NCBI GenBank assembly: GCA_947450325.1
Contig: CANFUT010000013.1
Location: 51,797 to 115,796, forward strand
DNA: 64,000 nucleotides
From: Flavobacteriia bacterium
GTDB taxonomy: Bacteria > Bacteroidota > Bacteroidia > Flavobacteriales_D > Crocinitomicaceae
Direction: 5' to 3'
Shown piece after piece: positions 43,771 to 52,943 of the stretch; positions within the stretch are counted from its first letter, which is position 1, and every line of letters begins with the position of its first letter. A model generated the notes under the pieces. That model made no database searches, had not been told where the DNA came from, and saw only the letters and a program-made list of their open reading frames with translations. The translations under genes were made by a program, and so were the position numbers.

Positions 43771-44382
43771 GTGCAAACATTTCTTCAACTGTTTTTAAAA
43801 GGCGTATATCAAACTTCTGTTTGGGAATGGTTGGCGGTTTTCACTTCTGTCTTGTACGTCGTTTTGGCGGCTAAAAGACTGATTCTTTGTTGGCTTTTCG
43901 CATTGATAAGTTCCGCTTTGTATGTTTACATTTGCTTTTTCTCAAAATTATATATCGAAACTTTCTTGCAAACTTTCTATTTCGGAATGGGAATTTTAGG
44001 CTGGGTTTTTTGGCATAAAAGTGCAAATGAAAAGGAAGAAATAAAAACTTGGGGCATCAAACTGAATTTGCTTAACGTGATTGTCAGTGGCGTTTTGACT
44101 ATCTCATTGGGATTATATTTCAAATACAATACTGATCAAGCTTCGCCCTTTTTGGATGCATTTGTGACTTCATTTGCACTTTCTGCAACCTTGATGATCA
44201 CCAAGAAAGTACATGAAGGTTGGGTGTATTTAATAATTGTCGATTTGATTTCCATTTATTTATACGCTACGAGAGAATTGTATTTGACATCAATATTGTC
44301 AATCGTTTATACAATTATTGCACTTTTTGCCTGGATTTCATGGCTTAAAGTCAGAAAAAAGTCGAATTTAATTTTAAAATAA
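43771..44382 (+). CDS. pnuC: PnuC-type nicotinamide riboside/mononucleotide transporter
   Basis: A 203-residue membrane protein with seven hydrophobic segments. EWLAVFTSVLYVVLAAKRLILCW, QTFYFGMGILGWVFW and the later VDLISIYLYATRELYLTSILSIVYTIIAL fit the PnuC family, which takes up nicotinamide riboside for NAD synthesis. No ATG is in frame, so it starts with GTG 43771, nine bases after the cytochrome stop. No riboswitch is visible upstream because the intergenic gap is too short. Its last nine bases overlap the convergent ppx gene. Confidence 0.88.
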   Translation: MQTFLQLFLKGVYQTSVWEWLAVFTSVLYVVLAAKRLILCWLFALISSALYVYICFFSKLYIETFLQTFYFGMGILGWVFWHKSANEKEEIKTWGIKLNLLNVIVSGVLTISLGLYFKYNTDQASPFLDAFVTSFALSATLMITKKVHEGWVYLIIVDLISIYLYATRELYLTSILSIVYTIIALFAWISWLKVRKKSNLILK

Positions 44383-45291
44383 TCCTCCTTCTTTGAGGGA
44401 ACATGGTGAAACGAAAACGCGTTTGGACGCTAGATTTTTCATCACCCAGCGGGTTTTGATGGCTGCAATCGGCGCCATTTTTCTTCTGATGGGAATAATG
44501 AACGGATGTTCGTCGCGTTCTTGCTGATTTGATTCCAAAATCCAATCTAAAATTCGGTTCAAATCTTCCATTTGGATTTCTTGCGAAGCAATTCCTATCG
44601 GAAAAGGTGCGTCGTGAATCATTTCATGGAAAGTCTCAAAACTTCCTGAAGCGCCGATGAGAATGTCGCATTGTTGGTTTTTGAAAAAATCTTTGGAACG
44701 CGCTTGCAACCAATTTTCGACTTTCAAAATATCGTCTTTCGTCAGCGGATCGTGCAAAATTAAATCTTGAAAAATTCTTGAAACACCAATGTCGAGACTC
44801 ACTTTGTCTTCAATTCCATTGGTATTCGCGATAATAAATTCCGTACTGCCGCCGCCGATATCCATGATTGCTGCACGTTCGTTGAAATCGTAAGACCATT
44901 TTACACCGCGGTAAATCAACGTTGCTTCGTCTTCTCCTGAAATGATTTGAATGTCAATCTGTGTTTGATTTTTGATTTCGCGCAAAAAATCGTCGCTGTT
45001 TTTCGCTCCGCGTAGAGCAGAAGTGCCAAAAGCACGAATTTCTTCCACTTGAAAAGAAGCACATTGTTGAGCAAATCGCTTGATTGCCAATAATCCGCGC
45101 TGAAATGCATCTGAAGCAATGATTCCTTGATTGATTCCGCCCATGCCCAACGCAACGCCTTCTTTTTCAGAATGAATGACGACGAATGTAGCCGCAAAAA
45201 CATCTGCAATCAATAAATTAAAGGTGTTTGTGCCCAAATCAATGACCGCAACCCGTTTGGAATAATCGCTATGTAAGGAATCTGTTTTCAT
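44374..45291 (-). CDS. Ppx/GppA-family exopolyphosphatase
   Basis: A 305-residue ASKHA-fold phosphatase. VAVIDLGTNTFNLLIADV is phosphate loop 1, FGTSALRGAKNSDDFLREI a conserved helix, and IMDIGGGSTEFIIAN is phosphate loop 2. It is shorter than E. coli Ppx (513), as is normal for the single-domain Bacteroidota members. It hydrolyses polyphosphate or pppGpp. Its stop overlaps that of pnuC tail to tail. Family assignment is sure; the ppx versus gppA distinction cannot be made. Confidence 0.9.
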   Translation of the reverse strand: MKTDSLHSDYSKRVAVIDLGTNTFNLLIADVFAATFVVIHSEKEGVALGMGGINQGIIASDAFQRGLLAIKRFAQQCASFQVEEIRAFGTSALRGAKNSDDFLREIKNQTQIDIQIISGEDEATLIYRGVKWSYDFNERAAIMDIGGGSTEFIIANTNGIEDKVSLDIGVSRIFQDLILHDPLTKDDILKVENWLQARSKDFFKNQQCDILIGASGSFETFHEMIHDAPFPIGIASQEIQMEDLNRILDWILESNQQERDEHPFIIPIRRKMAPIAAIKTRWVMKNLASKRVFVSPCSLKEGGLF

Positions 45292-45455
45292 TTGAATGTT
45301 AAGGTACGAAAATAAAGTTTAAACTTTTTATATCATTTATTTTTTCTCAAAATTTAGCTGATTTTACCAATAGATTGATTCATTTCGCCATTTAATGAAT
45401 TAATCTGTCTTGATTCTTTAAAAATAAAATCTTAATTTTAATCAAAATTGGAAGA

Positions 45456-46487
45456 TTGAGATACATACCATTTACATTAATTCTGTTTCTAGAAATTATC
45501 TTTTTTTCTAGCGAAGTATTTTGTCAAACAAATTTGGTTGTGAACCCAGATGTTGAGATTTATGATACTTGTCCAGATAATCCAGATCAAATATTTAGGG
45601 CTACTGGCTGGTGGCAATATTGTGCTGGTACAACAGACTATTTTAATTCATGTTCTTCGAATCCAATAACTACTATTCCAAGTGCTTGGGGATTTCAGAC
45701 ACCAGAATCAGGCAATGGCTACTTGCATGCTTCGATTTTAGGTGCCCACAAACCAAGAGATTTTATGTATTTTTGGGGTGACACAATTGGTTACCAGCAA
45801 TCTAGAGAACCTATAGCTGGCACTTTTTTAAGTGCTCTCAGGCCTGTACCCCATAGAATTGAATTTTATGTTAATAAATCAGTAATAAATGGATCTTCTT
45901 TATTTACCAATGCATTTGATTTGATGTTGATGGTTAATAAAGATGATGTTTTTCAACCCGTTTCACCCTTCATAAATCAAAAGAATGTTATACCAATTTA
46001 TACAGGTGACTCTATTATACAAGACACATTACATTGGATGAAATTGTCTGCGTGTTTTTTACCGAAAGGTGGAGAACGGTTTTTTGCAGTCGGTGCTTTT
46101 CGAGATACAAGTTTGATAAAATTAAAATTTGGAGAAGGTGAAAATATTGTAAATAATTATATCGCAAGCTACTACTTCGACTCCTTCAAAGTCTACGAAT
46201 GCGACACTTGCTGTATCGGCGCGTTTGAGTATGACGATGGAGTGACTTTGGTCAACAACCCAAGCAGCAACACAAATCCGGCGCAATTCACAGTGGTGCT
46301 TCATGGGCAAACAACAGCCACGCTTACTTTGTACGACAGCGCAGGGCGTTCGGTGAAGAAAATTGCGTTTTCAGATATGTACACGCAATATACGCTGGAT
46401 GAAATTTTGGCGCAGGGCGTTTACCATTATGCTTTTGAGAGCAGCAATGGCACCAAAGATTATGGTAAATTGTTGGTGGTCGAATAG
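45456..46487 (+). CDS. Secreted protein with T9SS-type C-terminal sorting domain (compositional mosaic)
   Basis: A 343-residue protein with a signal peptide (cleavage near VFCQ) and TTG start 45456; no ATG in frame is suitable. Residues 25-245 start LVVNPDVEIYDTCPDNPDQI and include GNGYLHASILG; this resembles the OmpA-associated/carbohydrate-binding-like domain found before many sorting domains in gliding Bacteroidota. The last 80 residues (VNNPSSNTNPAQFTVV to YGKLLVVE) form a T9SS sorting domain. The 5' part is about 30% G+C, while the 3' part from about 46190 is about 52% by my count over 120 bases, suggesting that the sorting module came from elsewhere. Confidence 0.7.
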   Translation: MRYIPFTLILFLEIIFFSSEVFCQTNLVVNPDVEIYDTCPDNPDQIFRATGWWQYCAGTTDYFNSCSSNPITTIPSAWGFQTPESGNGYLHASILGAHKPRDFMYFWGDTIGYQQSREPIAGTFLSALRPVPHRIEFYVNKSVINGSSLFTNAFDLMLMVNKDDVFQPVSPFINQKNVIPIYTGDSIIQDTLHWMKLSACFLPKGGERFFAVGAFRDTSLIKLKFGEGENIVNNYIASYYFDSFKVYECDTCCIGAFEYDDGVTLVNNPSSNTNPAQFTVVLHGQTTATLTLYDSAGRSVKKIAFSDMYTQYTLDEILAQGVYHYAFESSNGTKDYGKLLVVE

Positions 46488-46500
46488 AAAGCTTATTTCC

Positions 46501-47838
46501 TTAAGCCCGCGAAATCCATTTAAAAAGTTGCTTGAAACCCAAACGATGCCCGAATTGTAAAATTCCGTTTTTATACAATCTTCCCGCAGCCCAAAGCACG
46601 AGCATCGAACTGACAAGCAAAATCAAGAAAGAAACGTAAATCAAATATCCTTGCCCTTCGGGATAACCTTGCGCCAATTTGACCATGCACACCACTGGCG
46701 ATGTAAATGGAATGTAAGAAAACCAACTTGTCAGTTCAGCCGTTGGATTATTCAACGCATAATGTCCAGCATACAAAGCCAAGAATAGCAATGCGATCAA
46801 TGGAATAACAAATTGTTGTCCATCGCTTTCTGAACCTGAAACAGCGCCCAAAGCAGCGAAAAATGTTCCGTAAAACAAATATCCAACAGCCAAGAACAGC
46901 GCAAAATAACCCAACATATTTCCAAATCGAATGCGTTCGTAAATCAATTCAACAAATTGGTTGTATTCTTTGGCAGAAAGCATTTGTTCTTGCAAGGTTT
47001 GGTTTTTCATCGCTTCGGTCATTTGCACGACATCCATTTTAGAAGCGTCCAATAAATCGGGGAATAAAGTTTCGCGCATTACATACAATCCAATTCCGAC
47101 GAACAAAATCCACAAAGCAAATTGCAGAAATGCGGCAATTCCTATGCCCATGATTTTTCCCAGCATCAATTGTCTCGGTTTCACTGAGGCCAATAAAACT
47201 TCCACAATGCGGTTTGATTTTTCCTTGGAAATACTGCGCAAAATCGTCATTCCGAACAAGAAAATAAACAACAAAATCACGCCACCGAAAAAGAATCCAA
47301 CCCAGCCGCTCATGTCTGACGCTTCATCTCGTGGATCATACACATTGCGCATCGCCACGTTGATCGGTTGTTTGATTTTTCTGAAATCTGAAACTGAAAG
47401 CGAGGTAAATTGCGCAATCATCAATTCTTCCAAACGTCTTTCAAACTGATATTGCACGCGCGTTGCCATTTGCATGGAAGGTTTTTCGCGGTAAAAAAGA
47501 AAAGCCGTTTTGTTGTTCAAGATTTTTTCGTTCACTTCCAACATCGCATCGTATTTCTGAAAACGCGGATTGTTGGCAAAATCTTCTATTTCGATGTAAT
47601 CGTTTGCAAAATCGTAAGAAACAGTAGCATCTTCTTGCGCCATGATTTTGGCTTGCATGATTGCATTTGGATCTGTAATTAGTACGTTCCAATGGGTTTT
47701 ATTTTTTCCGCCCAAGGCAAAAAGCATGTAAGTGATTCCCAAAACCAACAATGGGCCTACAATGGCCATGGCGATAAATGATTTTGAACGCATGCGCTCT
47801 TTCAATTCACGTAGGGCAATGATCCAACTATTTTTCAT
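46501..47838 (-). CDS. ABC-2 type exporter permease (NatB-like)
   Basis: A 445-residue membrane protein. NSWIIALRELKERMRSKSFIAMAIVGPLLVLG is the typical start of NatB-type ABC permeases, with a first membrane helix, a long periplasmic loop (about 150 residues), and five to six more helices near the C-terminus (GVILLFIFLFGMTILRSISKEKSNRIVEVLLASVKPRQLMLGK is the conserved coupling region). I start at ATG 47838, which overlaps the ATPase gene by 11 bases. Substrate is unknown; NatAB exports sodium in Bacillus and many homologues export drugs or peptides. Confidence 0.88.
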   Translation of the reverse strand: MKNSWIIALRELKERMRSKSFIAMAIVGPLLVLGITYMLFALGGKNKTHWNVLITDPNAIMQAKIMAQEDATVSYDFANDYIEIEDFANNPRFQKYDAMLEVNEKILNNKTAFLFYREKPSMQMATRVQYQFERRLEELMIAQFTSLSVSDFRKIKQPINVAMRNVYDPRDEASDMSGWVGFFFGGVILLFIFLFGMTILRSISKEKSNRIVEVLLASVKPRQLMLGKIMGIGIAAFLQFALWILFVGIGLYVMRETLFPDLLDASKMDVVQMTEAMKNQTLQEQMLSAKEYNQFVELIYERIRFGNMLGYFALFLAVGYLFYGTFFAALGAVSGSESDGQQFVIPLIALLFLALYAGHYALNNPTAELTSWFSYIPFTSPVVCMVKLAQGYPEGQGYLIYVSFLILLVSSMLVLWAAGRLYKNGILQFGHRLGFKQLFKWISRA

Positions 47839-48760
47839 CTTGTGTTTGGTTTGAGTGATTGATTTCTTGAATGAAAACTTCTTGAATGCTCGGCAAAACT
47901 TCCCAAGCCGCTTCAATTTGAATTTGTCCGAGCAGTACCTGCAATAAATCTTGGAAATTGTTCTCTCCGCGCATTTTGACATAAGCCACAAAACGATTGT
48001 CGCCCAAAATTTCTTTGTCCACCAATTCAAAACCTGTCCACAAAGCATTGACAAACGCAATCATGCTCCCAGAAAAGCGAACTGCAAAATTTCCGTCTTT
48101 TCTCGATTCACGAATTTGTGAAACGCGTCCTTCTAAAATCTTTTTTGATTGATGAATGAGTGCCACTCGGTCACAAATTTCCTCCACACTTTTCATGTTG
48201 TGGCTCGAAAGCATGATGGTTTTTCCTTGCGCTTTCATTTCTTTCAATTCTTGTTGAATCAATTCCACGTTAATCGGATCAAATCCGCTGAAAGGTTCGT
48301 CTAAAATCAACAATTGAGGTTGATGTAAAACAGTACAAATAAATTGTACTTTTTGCGCCATTCCTTTGGACAATTCCTCGATGCGTTTTTTGCGCCAATC
48401 GCCAATTTCGAATTTATCGACCCAATAGTTGAAATTGGTATTCACATCATTTTTGCTCATTCCGCGCAATCTACCTAGAAACAATGCGTGATCGTAAACG
48501 GTCATTGTGCGATACAAACCGCGCTCTTCTGGTAAATAACCAATTTGCGCCAAATGTTTGTTGTTCATCAATTCATTTTTGAAGCGCACGACACCTTTGT
48601 CTTGCTCCACAATGCGATTGATAATGCGAATAAGCGTTGTTTTTCCAGCACCATTTGGTCCCAAAAGTCCAAAAATTTCGCCTTCTTCCAAGTTCAATGA
48701 AACCTCGTCGAGCGCTAATTTTTGATAAAATGATTTAGAAATAGCTTCTAATTTCAGCAT
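47828..48760 (-). CDS. ABC transporter ATP-binding protein (NatA-like)
   Basis: A 310-residue ATPase. GLLGPNGAGKTTLIRI is the Walker A, LSKGMAQKVQFICTVLHQPQLLILDEP contains a slightly altered signature (LSKGM in place of LSGGQ) and Walker B, and LSSHNMKSVEEICDRV is the H-loop. Its C-terminal 90 residues are an extra domain usual in the NatA/DrrA type. It forms an exporter with the permease encoded just downstream. Confidence 0.92.
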   Translation of the reverse strand: MLKLEAISKSFYQKLALDEVSLNLEEGEIFGLLGPNGAGKTTLIRIINRIVEQDKGVVRFKNELMNNKHLAQIGYLPEERGLYRTMTVYDHALFLGRLRGMSKNDVNTNFNYWVDKFEIGDWRKKRIEELSKGMAQKVQFICTVLHQPQLLILDEPFSGFDPINVELIQQELKEMKAQGKTIMLSSHNMKSVEEICDRVALIHQSKKILEGRVSQIRESRKDGNFAVRFSGSMIAFVNALWTGFELVDKEILGDNRFVAYVKMRGENNFQDLLQVLLGQIQIEAAWEVLPSIQEVFIQEINHSNQTQDEK

Positions 48761-48866
48761 ATTTACAAGAATTTGGATAAAAGTAAATCTTTTTTGGCTT
48801 GCTGAATTTAGAAAATGAAAAATGGATTAACAAGGGAAAGTTAAGTAGCGTGTCAACGCTCTCATC

Positions 48867-48902
48867 ATTCTCCTTCTGTTTCTCCCTCTGTTTCTCCTTC
48901 TG
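48867..48902. repeat. Three tandem 12-bp repeats (TTCTCCYTCTGT)
   Basis: Units attctccttctg, tttctccctctg and tttctccttctg occupy 48867-48902 in the gap between the LytTR regulator and the ABC ATPase. On the minus strand they would read Thr-Glu-Gly-Glu three times followed by a stop, but this frame has no clear start and directly follows the regulator stop. No other feature was seen in 48761-48938. Confidence 0.55.
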
Positions 48903-48938
48903 TTACAACTGTGGAATTAATCACTAAACCTGAAAACC

Positions 48939-49682
48939 CTAAAGTTCTTCTAGCATTTTGATGACTTCGGGACGTTTTCTGGTGGAAACTGGGACGAGAC
49001 TTCCGTCTTGGAGAATGATGTGACCGCCTTCGGTTTTGACGAATTCTTTGATGTATTTGGTATTGATGAGGTGCGATTGATGCACGCGGTAAAATCCTTG
49101 GTCGCTCAATAAATCTTCGAAATCTTTCAAGGTGCGTGTCACCATCAGTTTTTTGCCATCTTTGAAAAAGAAGGTGGTGTAATTGACACTGCTTTCACAT
49201 TTGACGATGTCTGCAATGTGAACGATGTTTATCTTGTCTTGCGAGTGTAACGCCAATCTTTCATTCGGTTTGTGGTGATTTTTCAGCGAATCGTTGAGCA
49301 ATTTATATTTGTCGTTTTCATTGAATTGCGTTTGTCGAAATCTGTCCATCGCTCTGACCAATTCGTCTGGATCGACTGGTTTCAATAAATAATCAATGGC
49401 TGCATAGCGAAACGCTTTGATTGCGTGGGCATCAGAAGCAGTGATGAAGATGATTTTGAAAGGAATATCCGCCAAAACGTCGAGCAAATCAAATCCGCTA
49501 CCATCTTGCATTTGAATGTCTAAAAACAAAATATCTGGTTTCAATTGGCGCAATAATTTGGCGCCTTCAATCACACCGCCAGCTTCCGCAATCACTTCGA
49601 CATCTTTCGCATATGCTTCCAAATCTTTTTTGAAAGTCACGCGCGCTTGCTCCATGTCGTCTATTATTATCGCCTTGATCAT
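48939..49682 (-). CDS. LytTR-family response regulator
   Basis: A 247-residue two-domain protein. The receiver domain has IIIDDMEQARV (acidic pair), phosphoacceptor Asp55 in DILFLDIQMQDGSG, ITAS and LLKPVDPDEL (conserved Lys). The C-terminal half is a LytTR DNA-binding domain, with DIVKCESSVNYTTFFFKDGKKLMVTRTLKDFEDLL and FYRVHQSHLINTKYIKEF typical. It is the partner of the histidine kinase encoded 12 bases upstream on the same strand. Its targets are unknown but may include the ABC exporter operon next to it. Confidence 0.95.
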   Translation of the reverse strand: MIKAIIIDDMEQARVTFKKDLEAYAKDVEVIAEAGGVIEGAKLLRQLKPDILFLDIQMQDGSGFDLLDVLADIPFKIIFITASDAHAIKAFRYAAIDYLLKPVDPDELVRAMDRFRQTQFNENDKYKLLNDSLKNHHKPNERLALHSQDKINIVHIADIVKCESSVNYTTFFFKDGKKLMVTRTLKDFEDLLSDQGFYRVHQSHLINTKYIKEFVKTEGGHIILQDGSLVPVSTRKRPEVIKMLEEL

Positions 49683-49694
49683 TTTGTTGTTCTT

Positions 49695-52600
49695 TTATCC
49701 GATTTTCAATCTCAACATCACTTTCGTGCCCGTTGCAACTCCGTTTTCGTCATACAAATCTATCATTTCTAACGATTGAAAGTTTTCATTTTCATTCAAT
49801 AAATCCAATCTTTCTTGTGTCACCAACAAAGCAGTCGATTTATGATAGGTTTCTTTGCTCAATTGATTCAGTTCATTGGCCTTTTCACGTCCGATTCCGT
49901 TGTCAGTTACGGAGCATTCCAAGATATTTCCTTTTTCCTTGAAATCGACGATGATCAAACCGCGTTGATTATTGTCATTTGATGCGTCTTTTTGTTTGAA
50001 TCCGTGTTTGATTGCATTTTCGACAAATGGTTGCAATAACATTGGCGGAATCTGAATGAAATCTGCTTCCAAATTTAAATCCACATTGATTTGATAATCA
50101 AAACGATCGCCGTTGCAAAATTTTTCAATCAACAAATAATTTTCGAGCGTTTGCACTTCTTCTTCCAAAGTGATAACCGGATTTCTCGAGTTGTCCAATA
50201 TTTGTCGCATCAATCTAGAGAATTTCGCCAAATAATAGCGCGCTTCTTTTTCATTTCCTGTGCCAATATTGGATTGAATCGAATTCAAAGCGTTGAAAAT
50301 AAAGTGCGGATTCATTTGTAAACGCAAGGTTTTTTGCTCCAATTCTACAATTTCCTTAGCCATTTGTAGCTGTTTCTGCATTTCTCTCGATTTCTTTCGA
50401 ATCCGATTGACTTGAAATCTGAAAACGCCAAAAATCAGCGCAACAAAAACAATGATTTCCAACGTGATAAACCACCATTGCAGCCAAAACGGTGCTTTGA
50501 TTTCGAATCTGATTTTTTGAGGAACTTTATTCCAAATACCGTCTTCATTGCACGCTTTTACCAGAAAAATGTATTTTCCGGGACTGATATTCGAATAAAC
50601 GATGTTGTGCTCCGTCGATGCTGGCGACCAATTTTCATCAAATCCTGCCAATTTCCATTTGTATTTTACACTTTCAGGATTGCTGAAATTGATGGCGAAA
50701 AAATCAAAACTCAAGTGATTTTGATCGTAAGGCAAAACCAAATCATTGACTTGATTCCAATTTCCAACCAAGTATTTATAAGGTCCATTGGAAATACTTT
50801 TGTAGAACAATTTGACGTCTAAAATATTCGTGATTGGTTCTTGGTTATTTTTTACCGCATTCGAAGGATTGTATTTCGATAATCCATTGATGGTTCCAAA
50901 CCAAATGGTTCCATCTTGGTCGTTGAAAACCGAATTCTGACAAGTCTCAACGCCAGTGAAACCATCGCCTTTGCTGTAATGTTTCACACTTGAAATGGTG
51001 CGTTGTTTGTTGAATGTGATGTAATCCAAACCGCTTTCAGAGCCTGCAATTAAGTTGTTTTTGGAATCAATGGTCAATAAATAAATATTGGATGAATTCA
51101 ATCCGTTTTCATAGTTGTATTTCTGAATATTTGCCTGATTTTTGGGCGTATACAAATTCAAAGAGGCGATTCCAGAACCTGCAGTTCCAATCCACAAAGT
51201 TCCATTTTTGTCCTCTGCAAATGAACGAATGGCGTTTGATGGCAATCCTTCTTGCTGTCTGAAAAATCTTTTTTGTGGCACATCATTTTCAATGATTCCC
51301 ACTCCATGACTTTCTGTCCCATACCAAATTCTTCCTTTTTTGTCAAGGTGTAAAACTGTCAATCGATTAGCTAAAAGTCCATTGGCAACGGTGAAAGTTT
51401 GAATTGTTTCTCGGCCATCTGAAAAGCTCAATTTGTGAATTCCAGTTCCTGCGGTAGCGATCCACAAATCACCATTCAGATCTTTGACGATAGAACGAAT
51501 GTATTTTTTCTCCAATCCAGGAACAATCGAAAATTGCGCGCCATCAAATCTATACACGCCTTGACCGTCAGTTCCGAAATACAAATTTCCGTTTAGATCT
51601 TCTTGAATGGCTTTCACTTTGACGTCTTGAAAACCGTTGGAAGCGTCAAAATTTCGGAAACCATTTTCGGTCATTTTACTCAACCCTTTTTGCGAAGTTC
51701 CGACCCATAAATTGTTTTTCGAATCCCGAAATATGCTATAAATGAAATTTCCGCCCAATCCATTTGCTTTGTCGTAATTGGTAAATTGTTTCCCAAAATA
51801 ATTACAAACACCGCCACCAGAAGTTCCAAACCAAAAATTGCCACTTCGATCTTGGATAATGCTGCGTACATGATTGTTGCTCAATCCTTCATTTTCGCTC
51901 AACCAAGTGAAGTTTTTAGATTGTGTATTGTATTGCGCAACGCCTTGATTTAAAGTTCCAATCCAAAGATTTTTGTTTTTATCGAAGAAAATATCAAGCA
52001 CTGTTTGACGATACAATTCCAATTGTAAATCGATTCTGAAAAATTGATTTTTCGCATAACAATACATGCCGTCGCCATAAGTTCCAATCCATAAATTTCC
52101 GCTTTTGTCTTCGCGAATTTTGGTAATCGCGTTTCGCATATAGCGAGATTTTGCGCTGTAATCTGTCAATTTATATTGACCATTTTTGGTTGTGATTGAA
52201 AACAATCCTTCGCCAGTGCCAAACCAAATAGTTCCTTTTGAATCTACTAAAATGGTGTTAATCATTTCCGCTTTCAATCCCAATTTAGTCGAAATGTCAA
52301 TGAAGTTTTTGCCTTTCAGACATTTTACCCCTTGATTGGTTGCCAGCCATTTGTCTCCGTTTTTATCGAAGGCTAAATCCAAAATCATCCATTGAGATTG
52401 GGTGTTTGGAGGAAGGAAATTCTCGAAATGATTTCCGTTGTAGGCAGACAATCCGTTGTTTGTCCCAATCCAAATCGTGTGTTTTGAATCTTCTTGAATG
52501 GTGTAAATATAATTGTTGACCAATCCGTCTTTTTCGGTGAAAGTTTTGAAATTGGTTCCATCGAATCTTGAAATTCCACCGCCACGCGTTCCAAGCCAAA

Positions 52601-52757
52601 GATAACCTCTAAAATCTTGGTGAATCGCATAAACTTGGGATTGAGCCACGCCATCTTTTACGGAAAAATTTCTGAAATTGTATTGCTGACTAATTCCTTT
52701 TACAGGAAGAGAGCAAATCAAAAACAAAGCAATTAAACGCAAATAAAAAGAGCACAT
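49695..52757 (-). CDS. Propeller-type sensor histidine kinase (LytS-like His kinase)
   Basis: A 1020-residue protein. After a signal peptide (near VKGISQQ), about 14 regulator-propeller repeats of roughly 45 residues, each with a DxxGxxWxGT-type core (for example DFRGYLWLGTRGGG, DSKGTIWFGTGEG, DKSGNLWIGTYGDG), make two beta-propellers. A Y_Y_Y domain (near 690-755), one membrane helix (about 757-779), a coiled coil and a LytS-type kinase follow: MNPHFIFNALNSIQS carries the phosphorylated His818, and an HATPase domain ends the protein. The kinase has no own receiver, unlike the larger hybrid HTCS proteins. It pairs with the LytTR regulator. Confidence 0.95.
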   Translation of the reverse strand: MCSFYLRLIALFLICSLPVKGISQQYNFRNFSVKDGVAQSQVYAIHQDFRGYLWLGTRGGGISRFDGTNFKTFTEKDGLVNNYIYTIQEDSKHTIWIGTNNGLSAYNGNHFENFLPPNTQSQWMILDLAFDKNGDKWLATNQGVKCLKGKNFIDISTKLGLKAEMINTILVDSKGTIWFGTGEGLFSITTKNGQYKLTDYSAKSRYMRNAITKIREDKSGNLWIGTYGDGMYCYAKNQFFRIDLQLELYRQTVLDIFFDKNKNLWIGTLNQGVAQYNTQSKNFTWLSENEGLSNNHVRSIIQDRSGNFWFGTSGGGVCNYFGKQFTNYDKANGLGGNFIYSIFRDSKNNLWVGTSQKGLSKMTENGFRNFDASNGFQDVKVKAIQEDLNGNLYFGTDGQGVYRFDGAQFSIVPGLEKKYIRSIVKDLNGDLWIATAGTGIHKLSFSDGRETIQTFTVANGLLANRLTVLHLDKKGRIWYGTESHGVGIIENDVPQKRFFRQQEGLPSNAIRSFAEDKNGTLWIGTAGSGIASLNLYTPKNQANIQKYNYENGLNSSNIYLLTIDSKNNLIAGSESGLDYITFNKQRTISSVKHYSKGDGFTGVETCQNSVFNDQDGTIWFGTINGLSKYNPSNAVKNNQEPITNILDVKLFYKSISNGPYKYLVGNWNQVNDLVLPYDQNHLSFDFFAINFSNPESVKYKWKLAGFDENWSPASTEHNIVYSNISPGKYIFLVKACNEDGIWNKVPQKIRFEIKAPFWLQWWFITLEIIVFVALIFGVFRFQVNRIRKKSREMQKQLQMAKEIVELEQKTLRLQMNPHFIFNALNSIQSNIGTGNEKEARYYLAKFSRLMRQILDNSRNPVITLEEEVQTLENYLLIEKFCNGDRFDYQINVDLNLEADFIQIPPMLLQPFVENAIKHGFKQKDASNDNNQRGLIIVDFKEKGNILECSVTDNGIGREKANELNQLSKETYHKSTALLVTQERLDLLNENENFQSLEMIDLYDENGVATGTKVMLRLKIG

Positions 52758-52776
52758 TGAGGAGGAAATATTTAAT

Positions 52777-52784
52777 CAAATATA
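52777..52784 (-). promoter_or_regulatory. Candidate -7 box TATATTTG for the sensor kinase operon
   Basis: The minus strand reads TATATTTG, an exact TAnnTTTG match, 19 bases before ATG 52757. Confidence 0.4.
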
Positions 52785-52935
52785 AGTCAAATTCAAATAA
52801 TAGCTAGAATGCAGAAGTGAAAATCGAACAAAAATTTGATTGCATAGAAATATCCTTAATTTTTCATTCAAAACACTTTTTCAGAAAATCCCGACGAATA
52901 ATAAAACGATACACGTATTGTCAAACAAAAACTTT

Positions 52936-52943
52936 TACTTTTG
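52936..52943 (+). promoter_or_regulatory. Candidate -7 box TACTTTTG for pbpC
   Basis: TACTTTTG matches TAnnTTTG and ends five bases before ATG 52949, so the mRNA is probably leaderless or nearly so. A TTG at 52918 may be a -33 element but is closer than usual. Confidence 0.45.

Noticed and set aside
47839..48060. N-terminal extension of the NatB-like permease (start at 48060)
   Set aside because: It lies wholly within the NatA gene in another frame; ATG 47838 starts exactly at the family's N-terminus.
48867..48938. Possible short minus-strand peptide with Thr-Glu-Gly-Glu repeats
   Set aside because: It has no convincing start codon and directly follows the LytTR stop; the repeats explain the open frame.
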